DNA of 24,346 bases, from positions 1-24,346 of IMG/VR virus record IMGVR_UViG_3300020411_002967; one strand, given 5' to 3'. The DNA is from a virus. Under the pieces are notes generated by a model, which was given only the letters and a program-made list of their open reading frames with translations, was not told the DNA's origin and searched no databases. Position numbers and translations under genes: made by a program. Below, in pieces: positions 1 to 9,200 of the stretch. Within the stretch, counting starts at the first letter, position 1, and every line of letters begins with the position of its first letter.

Positions 1-120
1 GAAGTGCAAGATATGTGCGGTGAGGACGTTTCTTTCTGTCTTGATGCGAAAGAAGCAGGTTTTGAAATCTGGTGCGACCCTCGAATTCGTGTAGGACATG
101 AAAAAACCAGAGTTATATAA
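1..120 (+). CDS. Glycosyltransferase-like protein, C-terminal fragment (5' end outside window)
   Basis: The reading frame is open from the left edge and stops at 118-120, leaving the last 39 residues. They contain GED (residues 7-9), then FCLDAKEAGF (12-21), a DP pair (26-27) and VGHEK (31-35). This GED...FC...A...G...DP...V.H order is the usual C-terminal end of the GT-A fold in family 2 glycosyltransferases, where the acidic pair and the late His lie at the active site. A role in glycosylating a phage or host surface component is inference; neither donor nor acceptor can be seen. The next gene starts inside its last codons (ATG at 98), so the two are translationally coupled or co-transcribed. 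The call rests on a short fragment. Confidence 0.65.
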   Translation, partial: EVQDMCGEDVSFCLDAKEAGFEIWCDPRIRVGHEKTRVI

Positions 121-265
121 TATTATAGTAAATAATAAGGTAGTATTTTCTAGTTTATCTCAAATGGAGATGTTTGAGAGACTAGAAGACCTATCTATAG
201 AGTTCTATCAGACAGGCACACCGCACCCAAACGACATTAAAACGGAGATTATTACGGAGGATTAA
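98..265 (+). CDS. Small conserved phage protein, 55 aa, unknown function
   Basis: This frame runs ATG (98) to TAA (263-265) and encodes 55 residues, beginning MKKPELYNIIVNNK and containing FYQTGTPHP (residues 37-45). It overlaps the upstream glycosyltransferase end by 23 bases in another frame, and the next ATG follows its stop by one base. A modest GTAGGA precedes the start. The composition is that of a real small soluble protein with an acidic helix (about residues 21-36, many E/M/L/F), not a random frame. I recall similar YNI.VNGK / FYQTG.P small proteins in marine T4-like phages, but I cannot assign a function. There is no membrane segment, signal peptide or catalytic motif. Confidence 0.6.
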   Translation: MKKPELYNIIVNNKVVFSSLSQMEMFERLEDLSIEFYQTGTPHPNDIKTEIITED

Positions 266-266
266 A

Positions 267-593
267 ATGGCATATACGACCACATGGCATGTTTTAAATA
301 TGCAGCGAGAAACCTCGGATGGGTATGTTTTCGATGTAGCAATTCAATTAGCAGCAGTAGATAACGATGATAGTAATAAAAAATGGGCAGTAAACCAATC
401 AGTACATTTAGAAAGACCAGAAGTACTAGAAATTCCATATTCAGACTTAACTGAAGCAAAAGTACTTGAATGGTGTAAAGAAATTCTTGATACAACTCAA
501 ATGACTCCAAATCAAACTTATACACAATTTCTAGAAGAGGAGATTAAAAGAAACATGGAGGATGGATTAGGTAATGGATTACCTTGGACTTAA
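267..593 (+). CDS. Conserved phage protein, 108 aa, unknown function
   Basis: The gene has a good ribosome-binding site (ACGGAGG, 254-260) just before ATG 267 and ends at TAA 591-593. It begins MAYTTTWHVLNMQRET and reads as an N-terminal beta-rich half (VFDVAIQLAAVD, about 21-32) followed by helical stretches (LTEAKVLEWCKEIL, about 61-74; a charged C-terminal helix, about 84-97). This layout of strands and a W-containing amphipathic helix resembles a small protein family widespread in T4-like cyanophages and pelagiphages, for which I know no experimentally established role. It lies in a tight run of four genes ending at the terminator at 765-788. I see no membrane segment. The start is supported by the ribosome-binding site and by the one-base gap to the upstream stop. 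Confidence 0.7.
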   Translation: MAYTTTWHVLNMQRETSDGYVFDVAIQLAAVDNDDSNKKWAVNQSVHLERPEVLEIPYSDLTEAKVLEWCKEILDTTQMTPNQTYTQFLEEEIKRNMEDGLGNGLPWT

Positions 594-611
594 CTTAAAA
601 GAGGATTAATT

Positions 612-758
612 ATGGCAAAAGCAAAAACAGGACTAACTGGAAACATGTTTGTGGAGGCAATTCCAAAAAAGTCTCGACAAGGGAATGGAAAACATTCAAA
701 ATATTCGGCAACCTCCCGTAACTCGGCTCGTAAAAAGTACAGAGGACAAGGAAAATAG
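612..758 (+). CDS. Very small basic phage protein, 48 aa
   Basis: ATG 612 is preceded by a strong AAAAGAGGA ribosome-binding site (597-605), and the frame stops at TAG 756-758. The 48 residues are strongly basic: more than ten Lys/Arg against a single acidic residue. The C-terminal half, from KKSRQGNGKHSKY through SARKKYRGQGK, is rich in Lys, Arg, Gly, Ser and Gln. This looks like a nucleic-acid-binding or ribosome-like tail, but the function is unknown. I recall similar 'RQGNGKH.KY...KKYRGQG' peptides in marine T4-like phages next to baseplate genes, which supports a real conserved gene. The intrinsic terminator begins seven bases after the stop, so this is the last gene of its transcript. 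Confidence 0.65.
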   Translation: MAKAKTGLTGNMFVEAIPKKSRQGNGKHSKYSATSRNSARKKYRGQGK

Positions 759-764
759 AAATTT

Positions 765-788
765 AGACCCCATTTGGGGTCTTTTTTT
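765..788 (+). terminator. Rho-independent terminator
   Basis: A perfect GC-rich inverted repeat, GACCCC (766-771) and GGGGTC (776-781) around a four-base ATTT loop, can be extended by one A-T pair (765/782). It is followed directly by a run of seven T (782-788). It lies seven bases past the stop of the 48-aa gene and about 40 bases before the late promoter, so it separates the upstream gene cluster from the baseplate operon. Confidence 0.93.
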
Positions 789-828
789 GTGCTAAATATT
801 TCGATGTATGATTATTCCTAGAAATAGG

Positions 829-836
829 TATAAATA
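829..836 (+). promoter_or_regulatory. T4-type late promoter (TATAAATA) for the baseplate block
   Basis: The exact octamer TATAAATA is the consensus late promoter element read by the T4 gp55 sigma-like factor with gp33 and the gp45 clamp. It lies 34 bases before ATG 871 of gp25 and directly downstream of an intrinsic terminator, which is where a late operon should start. Initiation would be expected a few bases downstream, leaving a leader of about 25-30 bases. The site is inside a longer possible N-terminal extension of gp25, which argues against that extension. Confidence 0.8.
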
Positions 837-870
837 TATTAAGAAAACTGTTTATTTTTCTATATTTCAT

Positions 871-1269
871 ATGAATACGAGGATATCTAGATCATTTAAA
901 GATATAAGTTTATCCTTTAATGCTCATCCAATTACGAAAGATCTTACAATAATTAAGAATGAGAATGCAATTAAGCGATCTGTAAGAAATTTAGTCCAAA
1001 CTATCCCTAAAGAGAGGTATTTTAACCCTATTTTAGGGACTGATATCATTAATACTCTATTTGATTTTGTTGATTTTGGTACTGCATCCAATATTCAACG
1101 CCAAATTGAGATCACAATTAATAATTTTGAACCAAGAGTTGAAAATTTAGATATAGAAGTGATTCCTAGACCCGATGATAACCAATTTGAAGTAATTATT
1201 CATTATGATATCATTGGACAACAGTTTCCTAGCCAAGAATTTTCCTTTTTATTAGAAGCTACGAGATAA
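871..1269 (+). CDS. gp25: Baseplate wedge subunit gp25 (sheath initiator), gpW/gp25 family
   Basis: The protein is 132 residues from ATG 871, the same length as T4 gp25. It has the family layout: an early FNAHPITKDL segment, a helix with IKRSVRNLV, a PF.....G.D-like stretch (YFNPILGTD), a helical SNIQRQIEITINNFEPRV segment with the conserved EPR motif at residues 87-89, and a final beta hairpin. gp25 caps the inner baseplate and provides the template on which the contractile sheath polymerises. The frame stays open upstream to ATG 808, but that would add 21 residues unlike the family and place the late promoter inside the gene, so 871 is preferred. No strong ribosome-binding site is visible. 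gp6 follows after one base. Confidence 0.93.
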   Translation: MNTRISRSFKDISLSFNAHPITKDLTIIKNENAIKRSVRNLVQTIPKERYFNPILGTDIINTLFDFVDFGTASNIQRQIEITINNFEPRVENLDIEVIPRPDDNQFEVIIHYDIIGQQFPSQEFSFLLEATR

Positions 1270-1270
1270 T

Positions 1271-3241
1271 ATGCCTATTACTAAATTTACAAACCTAGAT
1301 TTTGATCAAATTAAGACATCTATTAAGGATTATCTTCGGGCAAATTCAGATTTTACTGATTTTGATTTTGAAGGTTCTAACTTTTCAGTTTTAATTGACA
1401 CTCTAGCATATAATACCTACATTACAGCATTCAATTCTAACATGGTTGTAAACGAATCCTTCTTGGATTCAGCAACTGTTAGGCATAATGTGGTATCTCT
1501 AGCAAGAAACATTGGATATGTACCACGTTCTAGGACAGCAGCAAAGGCATCTATTACATTTACAGTGGATATAGATGTATTATCTACTGTAGATAGTTTA
1601 GTACTAAAAGCAGGTCTAGTATGTACTGGAAATCAAGATGATAGTTCGTATATATTTTCTATTCCTGATGATATAGAAAGACCAATTATAGAAGTTAAAG
1701 ATGAAGTAACGACTCAAATAACAAGAAAATATGCTACTTTTTCAGAAATTGATATTTACCAAGGAAATTACTTAACTAGGACATTTCAAGTAGATGGATC
1801 TTTAGATCAGAAATTTTTGTTAGATAATCCAAATATTGACACATCTACATTAGTTGTATATGTTAATAATTACGATTCTACGTCTCAAAGTTATGATTTT
1901 AAGAGTGGAAGAGGTACTTTATATAAAAAAGTAGATAATATTTTAGATATTGATAAAGATTCTACAATTTATTTGCTTCAAGAAGTACAAGATGAAAAAT
2001 ATGAACTTCTTTTTGGTGATGGTATTTTTGGTAAGAAAATATCAAATAATTCTATTATTACAGTAAGTTATGTTATTACTGATGGTGCTGCTGGAAACGG
2101 TCCAGGAGGGTCTGCAGGAGCACAAGGAGTATTTCTATTTAATGGTACTTTAACAAGCACTACAGGGGCATTAGCTGTTCCTTTAACCACACCTACTATA
2201 ACAACTGTAAATCGTGCAAGTAATGGTGGAGAGATAGAATCAATAGACTCTATTAAGTATTATGCCCCAAGACTCTATTCTTCTCAATATAGAGCAGTTA
2301 CTGCACGGGATTATGAATCAATAATACAGCAAATTTACCCAAATACAGAGAGTGTTTCTGTAGTTGGAGGAGAAGAAGTAGATCCACCTCAATTTGGAAC
2401 TGTTTTTATTACAATAAAACCAAAAAATGGCGAATTTGTGTCTGATTTTGATAAATCAAAGATACTTTCAGATTTAAAAAATTATTCTTTAACTGGAATT
2501 AACCAAAAAATCGTAGATCTTAAAATATTATACATTGAAGTTGATAGTTCTGTTTATTATAACAGTTCTAAAGTCGAAGAAATCAATGATTTGCAGACAA
2601 GAGTTGTAAATAGTCTATCTACTTACTCAAAATCATTAGATCTTAATAAATTTGGTGGAAGATTTAAATATAGTAAGGTTTTAAGTGTAATTGATAATAT
2701 TGATGAGTCAATTACATCAAATATAACAAAAATTAGAGTTAGAAGGAACTTAAATGCCCTTATTAACCAATTTGCACAATATGAATTATGTTTTGGTAAC
2801 GAATTTAATGTTAAAAAGGAAGGTCTTAACATTAAAAGTACTGGATTTACTATATCTGGATCATCAGATATAGTTTATTTGACAGATACACCAAATATAG
2901 ATGAAAAAACTGGAATAATTTCAATTGTTAAGAAGGATATTATTGATTCTACAAAAACAATTGTTGTTGAAGAAGCAGGAACTGTTGATTACATAAAAGG
3001 TGAAATTAATCTAACTACAATTAACATAACATCAACAGTAAAACCTAATAATATAATTGAGGTTCAGGCATTTCCAGAATCGAATGATATTATTGGTCTT
3101 CAAGATTTATATCTCCAATTTAGCATTTCTGATAGTACAATAAATATGGTTAAGGACACTATTACTTCTGGAGAACAAATATCTGGAGTTGGGTTTAAAG
3201 TTACATCAAGTTATACAAACGGAGATTTAATAAGGGTATGA
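1271..3241 (+). CDS. gp6: Baseplate wedge subunit gp6 (baseplate J-like)
   Basis: The 656-residue product is close to T4 gp6 (660). Family marks are the N-terminal FEGSNFSVLIDTLAYNT region with LARNIGYVPRS downstream, YELLFGDGIFGKK (FGDG at 248-251), and the hallmark SQYRAVTARDY (338-348) followed by YPNTESVSVVGGEE...P..GTVFITIKP. In T4, gp6 dimers form the continuous ring that joins the wedges around the hub, and their rearrangement drives the hexagon-to-star change during contraction. The gene is one base after gp25, and its stop overlaps the next ATG (ATGA at 3238-3241), so translational coupling with the giant gene is likely. The last ~150 residues are beta-rich. Confidence 0.93.
   Translation: MPITKFTNLDFDQIKTSIKDYLRANSDFTDFDFEGSNFSVLIDTLAYNTYITAFNSNMVVNESFLDSATVRHNVVSLARNIGYVPRSRTAAKASITFTVDIDVLSTVDSLVLKAGLVCTGNQDDSSYIFSIPDDIERPIIEVKDEVTTQITRKYATFSEIDIYQGNYLTRTFQVDGSLDQKFLLDNPNIDTSTLVVYVNNYDSTSQSYDFKSGRGTLYKKVDNILDIDKDSTIYLLQEVQDEKYELLFGDGIFGKKISNNSIITVSYVITDGAAGNGPGGSAGAQGVFLFNGTLTSTTGALAVPLTTPTITTVNRASNGGEIESIDSIKYYAPRLYSSQYRAVTARDYESIIQQIYPNTESVSVVGGEEVDPPQFGTVFITIKPKNGEFVSDFDKSKILSDLKNYSLTGINQKIVDLKILYIEVDSSVYYNSSKVEEINDLQTRVVNSLSTYSKSLDLNKFGGRFKYSKVLSVIDNIDESITSNITKIRVRRNLNALINQFAQYELCFGNEFNVKKEGLNIKSTGFTISGSSDIVYLTDTPNIDEKTGIISIVKKDIIDSTKTIVVEEAGTVDYIKGEINLTTINITSTVKPNNIIEVQAFPESNDIIGLQDLYLQFSISDSTINMVKDTITSGEQISGVGFKVTSSYTNGDLIRV
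3139..3146 (+). promoter_or_regulatory. Possible late promoter element (AATAAATA) inside gp6
   Basis: AATAAATA matches the relaxed NATAAATA form of T4-like late promoters and lies 91 bases before the start of the 4298-residue gene. In such AT-rich DNA a single match is weak. Its credibility comes only from the rarity of the ATAAATA core elsewhere in the window. Confidence 0.3.
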
Positions 3242-6200
3242 TATCTACTGGTATTGATAAAAGAGTTCAAATTCAGCAAATAGTTGATAATCAACTTCCT
3301 CAGTTTGTATTATCAGAAAGCCCAAAAGCAGCTGATTTTTTAAAACAATACTATATTTCTCAGGAATATAGTGGTGGTACAATTGATATTACAGATAATC
3401 TCGACCAATATTTAAAATTAGATAACTTAACACCTGAAGTAATTGTTGGAAAAACAACTTTAGATGTTAGTATAAATTCTACTGATAAAAATATTACTGT
3501 TAATAGTACAAAAGGATTTCCTAATGAATATGGACTATTAAAAATTGGTGATGAAATAATAACTTATACTGGAATTACAACTAATACTTTTACAGGATGT
3601 GTTCGTGGATTTAGTGGAATAACAACATATCAGGATGATAATAATCCAGGAGAATTAATTTTTTCAGATACTACTGCATCATCTCATGATGCTACTTCTG
3701 AGATTACTAATCTTAGTGTATTATTTTTAAAAGAATTTTCTAAGAAATTAAAATATAGTTTAACTCCTGGATTAGAAAATGTTGATTTTGTTAGTAATCT
3801 TAATGTTGGTAATTTTATAAAAGAAGCAAAATCATTTTATCAATCAAAAGGTACTGAAGAATCATTTAGAATATTATTTAATGTATTATATGGATATGAA
3901 CCTAAAATAATTGATCTTGAGCAGTATGTAGTTAAGCCATCTTCTGCAAAGTATATTAGACGTGATAGAATTGTTGCTGAAAAAATAAAAGGAAATCCTT
4001 TAAATTTAAAAGGACAGACAGTTACTAGATCTACAGATTCTACAACTACTGCATCTTTATCTGAAGTTCAACCAGTTTTAGGTATTTCTGGAACAGGGGT
4101 AAGTACATCAACTAATTATTATATCCTAGATGCTTTTATAGGATATAATGATGAAGAATTCATTACAGGAACATTTGATGTTACTGGAAAAACGAAAGTT
4201 ATAGGTGATGTACCGATAGACTCAGATGTTATTACAGTAGATTCTACTATTGGTTTTGGTAATACTGGCACTATTATATCTGGTATTAATACTAATATTA
4301 CATATACTGATAAAACAATTAATCAGTTTTTAGGTGTATCTGGTGTTAATAATCCAATTTCTTCTCAAGATTCTATAAGAGATGATGATTATATTTTTGG
4401 ATATGAAAATGGAGATTTATCAAAAAGAGTAGAATTAAGAATTACTGGTATTTTATCTAAATTTATTCCTGATTCTAATAATAGGTTATCTATAGAAAAT
4501 GAATCTGTTATTGTTAAAAGTATTGGAGAAAAAATAGGAAGTTCTGAATTTACTTCAAATAAAAGTATATTTGCAAATTCTTGGCGTTATAATACATCTA
4601 TAACTTATCAGGTAGATGAATTCTTTTGGAAAGATGTAACTCAAGATGATAGTGATATTACTGAAGATGAAAATAATATTATCACAAAATATGATTCAAA
4701 TGGATCTATAATAGGAAGATATTATCAAACATCAGAATTTAGAATGAGTGAAACTCTTTCTAAAAAGTTTGATTTAGTTGGTCTCTCTGAAGGAGATTTT
4801 GTTGAAATTGTAGAAAGAGTTTCCAATCCACTTCAACCAAAAAAAGTTATTACTAGTAATGATGGAAATGTAGTTACTACTATTTCTAAAATAATAATTG
4901 GTAATGATATTGAAAGAAGTAAAATTCAAGTAACTGATGGACCATATGATCTTGATATTGGTAAGAAATATGATGTAAGAAAGGTATTAACTAAAGCATC
5001 TAGTACTGGAGTTCCTATTAAATATGGAAATAATAAATTAACATCAGATATACAAAATGTATATAATGATTCTGATGAAAACTTATATGTAGCATCTAAT
5101 TGTTTACCTTCATATGAAATCCAAAAAAATATAGCAACAATTGGTATTACTACAACAAATACTAATACTCTACAGGGATATAATCCTGTAACTGAAAAAT
5201 ATTCAGTAATATCATTTACTACTCAAATACCGTTTATTACAGGAGATGCTGTATATTATAAACCAGACAATACTGATAATCCACTTGTAGGTCTAGATGA
5301 GGGTATTTATTATGTAAAAAGTATTCCAAATTTTAATAACAAGATTAATCTATATTTGTCACCATCTTTTATAGCATCAGATGAGAAACTTTCAACTCCT
5401 AATAACTTTATAGAATTTGGTATGCCAACCGTATCTGAAGGGCATACGTTTACTTTACTAGCACATTTTAATAAACAAGTTGAGTCTCAAAATTTATTAA
5501 AGAAATATCCAATAAATCCTTCATTAAAAACTGGAGAAAAAGAAAAAACTATTCCTGGTTCTGTTGGAATGTTGATTGATGGTGTTGAAATTATTAATTA
5601 TAAATCTGATGACAATATTTTTTATGGTCCATTAGATAAATTTTCTGTTTTAAGTCAAGGAACTGGATATGATGTAATAAATCCACCTCAGATTGACATT
5701 TCTTCAGGAATAGGATCAACAGCATTAGTTAGACCTGTTGTTACTGGAAAACTTGAAGAAATTTTAGTAGATCCTCAAGAATTTGATATTGAAAATGTAC
5801 TTTCAGTTAAAATTACTGGTGGTAATAGTAAAAATATTTCCCTAGAACCTATACTCAAAAGGGTAAATAGAGAATTAAAATTTGATGGTAGATTGAAAAC
5901 TGCAAATGGTGGTGTTGATAATCAAGAAGAAACTATAGATTTTGGAAGAAAACATAATTTAAAAAGTGGGCAAGTATTAATTTATGATAGAAATAATAAT
6001 GAACCGTTAGGTATTACAACTTGGGGTGGAAGTAATGCTGATGCATATCAATCTTTAACTCAAGGTGAATCATATTGGCCTGAAGTAGTTGGATTAACAA
6101 CTATTAGACTTTTTAGTAATGAATCTGATTACAATAGTGGTATTAATACTATAGCATTTACTTCTATTAGAAAATCAGGAATTCATAAATTTAGACTAAA

Positions 6201-9200
6201 AAATTCAAAAAATAGTTTAAAAACTGTTAAAGTTGTAAAAACATCTGATGCTGATAATTCTTTCACTAATCGTGAAATATATGTAAGACCAAGTGGAATT
6301 TCAATATCTGATTCTGTAATTACTTTTGAGAATCATGGATTTTCTGAAGGTGAAGTTATAAGTTATACAACTATTCCTGGTATTGGTGTTACCAATCCTA
6401 CTACAATTAGCGGATTATCTACTTCAAATCAATATAAGGTTCTTAAACTAAATGATAACTCATTTAGACTTGCTGATGTTGGAATAGGAAATACTGTAGA
6501 TAGTAATTATATTTCTAATACTTATGTTAGATTAAATTCTGTTGGTACTGGTTATCAAGTATTTAAGTATCCAGATATTGAAATAACATCCGAAATAACA
6601 TATTCAGTAGCAACATCAGAAAAAGTTGTTTTTACTCCTGTAATAAAAGGACAAATAAGTGATGCAATATTATATGAAAAGGGATCTGATTATGGTGCTC
6701 AAACAGTTATAAATTATGAAAATAAACCAAGTATTACCCTAAAAAATGGAATTGGTAGAGCAGGAAAAAATATACAACCATCTTTAGTACCAATAATTGA
6801 TAATAGTAAAATAGTTGCTGTAAATATTCAAAATGGTGGTGCAGAATATTATTCTGTTCCTAATCTTGATATAAAGGGTGATGGATTTGGAGCAAAATTA
6901 AGACCAATAGTTGATAATGATCCAAATTCTAAAACTTATTTGTCAATTATTGATGTAAAAATTCTAAATGGTGGATCAGGATTTAGTACAAGTAACACAT
7001 CTATTAAAGTAAAACCATCTGGATCTAATGTTGTTTTTGATTTAAATATTAGAAAATTACCTATAAACAATATACAAACTTTAGAAAATTTTAATTTAAA
7101 ATACACAAGTGAAATATTACAAGATTCTGTATATGGATTAAAATATGCTACAGTTGGATATTCTACAGCTATTGGTTCAGAATACTTTAATGATCCAAAT
7201 CCTATTACAGGACATTCTCCAATCATTGGATGGGCTTATGATGGAAATCCAATATATGGTCCATATGGGTATAGTGATCCAACAAATACAAATGAAATTA
7301 AAGTTTTACAATCCAGTTATGTTTTAAATTCTTCTAATATTGATAATAGACCTGATATTACAACATTTGGTACTGGATTCTTTGTAGATGATTATGTTTA
7401 TGATCCTTCTGTAGGAGATTTGGATGAACATAATGGTAGATATTGCAAAACACCTGAATATCCTAATGGTGTGTATGCATATTTTGCATCAGTAAATGAT
7501 AATGTAGGTGGAGAAAAACTTCCAAAATTCCCTTATTTTATTGGTAATACTTATAGATCAAATCCAACTGTTGTAGATAGTGAATCTAAAATTACACAAT
7601 CTTTTGATTTTAATAATTCAGATTTAATAAGAAATACTACTCCATATAGAATATCTGAAGAATTTAGTAATAATGATTTTATAATTGAATCTGATAAATT
7701 TATTAATCAAAAAACAATTGTAGAATCAGTAACTCGTGGAAATGTAGATGAATTGATTATTACTAATTCTGGTGATGATTATAAAATTGGCGATAGTTTA
7801 GTTTTTGATGAATCTAACAGTGACGGATCTGGATTAAGTGCAAGTGTTAATTCTATAGAAGGTAAACCAATAATTGATATTGAAACAGTATATGAAGAAT
7901 ATCAAAACGTTAAATTAGTTTGGGATAATTCTAATCAAGTATCAGCATATATTTCAACATATCATGATTTGATTGGTGCAAACCATATTCAAATTTCTGG
8001 CATTTCAACAGATATTGCTAATCTTAATAAATCTCATGTTATTGGTGTTAGTTCAGAAACTACTGTTTTGTATTCTGCAGTTGGTACTGGTGTTGCTGTA
8101 ACTGATATTATTGTTGGTAAAACTGAGTTAATTTCTGTAGGTAGTAGTATAGGGATTGGTACAGAAGTACTATCAGTTCTTAATAAATTTGAAGATAGAA
8201 ACGTATTAAGGTGTGAAAGAGGTCTTACTGGAACTGCACATACTATATCTTCTATAGTTAAGTTACTTCCAAATTCATTTACTTTACCAGTAGAAACTGA
8301 TTATTTTGATTCTGAATTAGATAATATAGTTTATTTTAACCCTAAACAATCTGTTGGTAAAGAATCAACAGCTGGTCTTTCAACCTCAATAGTTGTTACA
8401 GTTGCTGGTATTGCTAAATCAATTTCTATACCTGCCCAGAGCATATATCTTCCAAATCATGGATTTAAAACAGGAGATCGTTTAATACTTAAAGAACCTT
8501 CCAATACTGGATTTACTAATATTGGTGTATCTACTAATGGAATTCCTGGTAGTGGTAGTCCTACTAGTATTGGGCATGATGATGTTGTATATGCTATTAA
8601 TAAATCTAAAGATTTTATTGGTATTGTTACTGATCCATCTGTAATTGGATCTGGAGATACCTCAGGTAAAGCTTCTGGACTATTCTTTGTTGGAGATGGT
8701 GATAATAGTTTTAAATATTCATTTAGAAAAGAAAACAATCAAGTAACTGCAACAGCAGAAAGAATTATATCAAATGTTTCAGTTTCTACTTCTCATGGAT
8801 TGCAGAAAAATGATAGTATTAATTTAGTAATCAAACCATCTAAATCTATTGGTATTGGAAATTCTACTGCAATTAAAGTAAAATATAATTCTATAAAAGA
8901 TAAATTATTAATTAATCCTATTGGGTTTAATTCCACTGGAGTTAATACTACTACAAATATATTAACTATTAATTCTCATGGATTTAAGACTGGTGATAAA
9001 GTATTTTATGATAATACTGATGATGATATTATTGGTGGTTTAAGTACTACTGGTTATTTTGTTTATAGAGTAGATGATAATAAGATTAAATTATCAAACA
9101 CTTATTACGATTCTACTATAACACCACCTAAAGTTGTATCATTAACATCAATAGGTGGAACTTCTCATGAATTATCATTAATAAATCCACCAATTAATGT

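Noticed and set aside
262-525. Hydrophobic antisense frame of 87 codons opposite the 108-aa gene
   Set aside because: It is opposite a gene with a strong ribosome-binding site and correct context. The hydrophobicity is the complement of Glu/Asn/Lys-rich codons.
792-798. CTAAATA as an additional late promoter just after the terminator
   Set aside because: It differs from TATAAATA at two of the octamer positions, and a perfect site lies 37 bases downstream, so I do not count it.
808-870. Longer gp25 start at ATG 808, adding 21 residues
   Set aside because: The extension contains the exact TATAAATA late promoter, has no family similarity, and the ATG at 871 gives the 132-residue length of T4 gp25.
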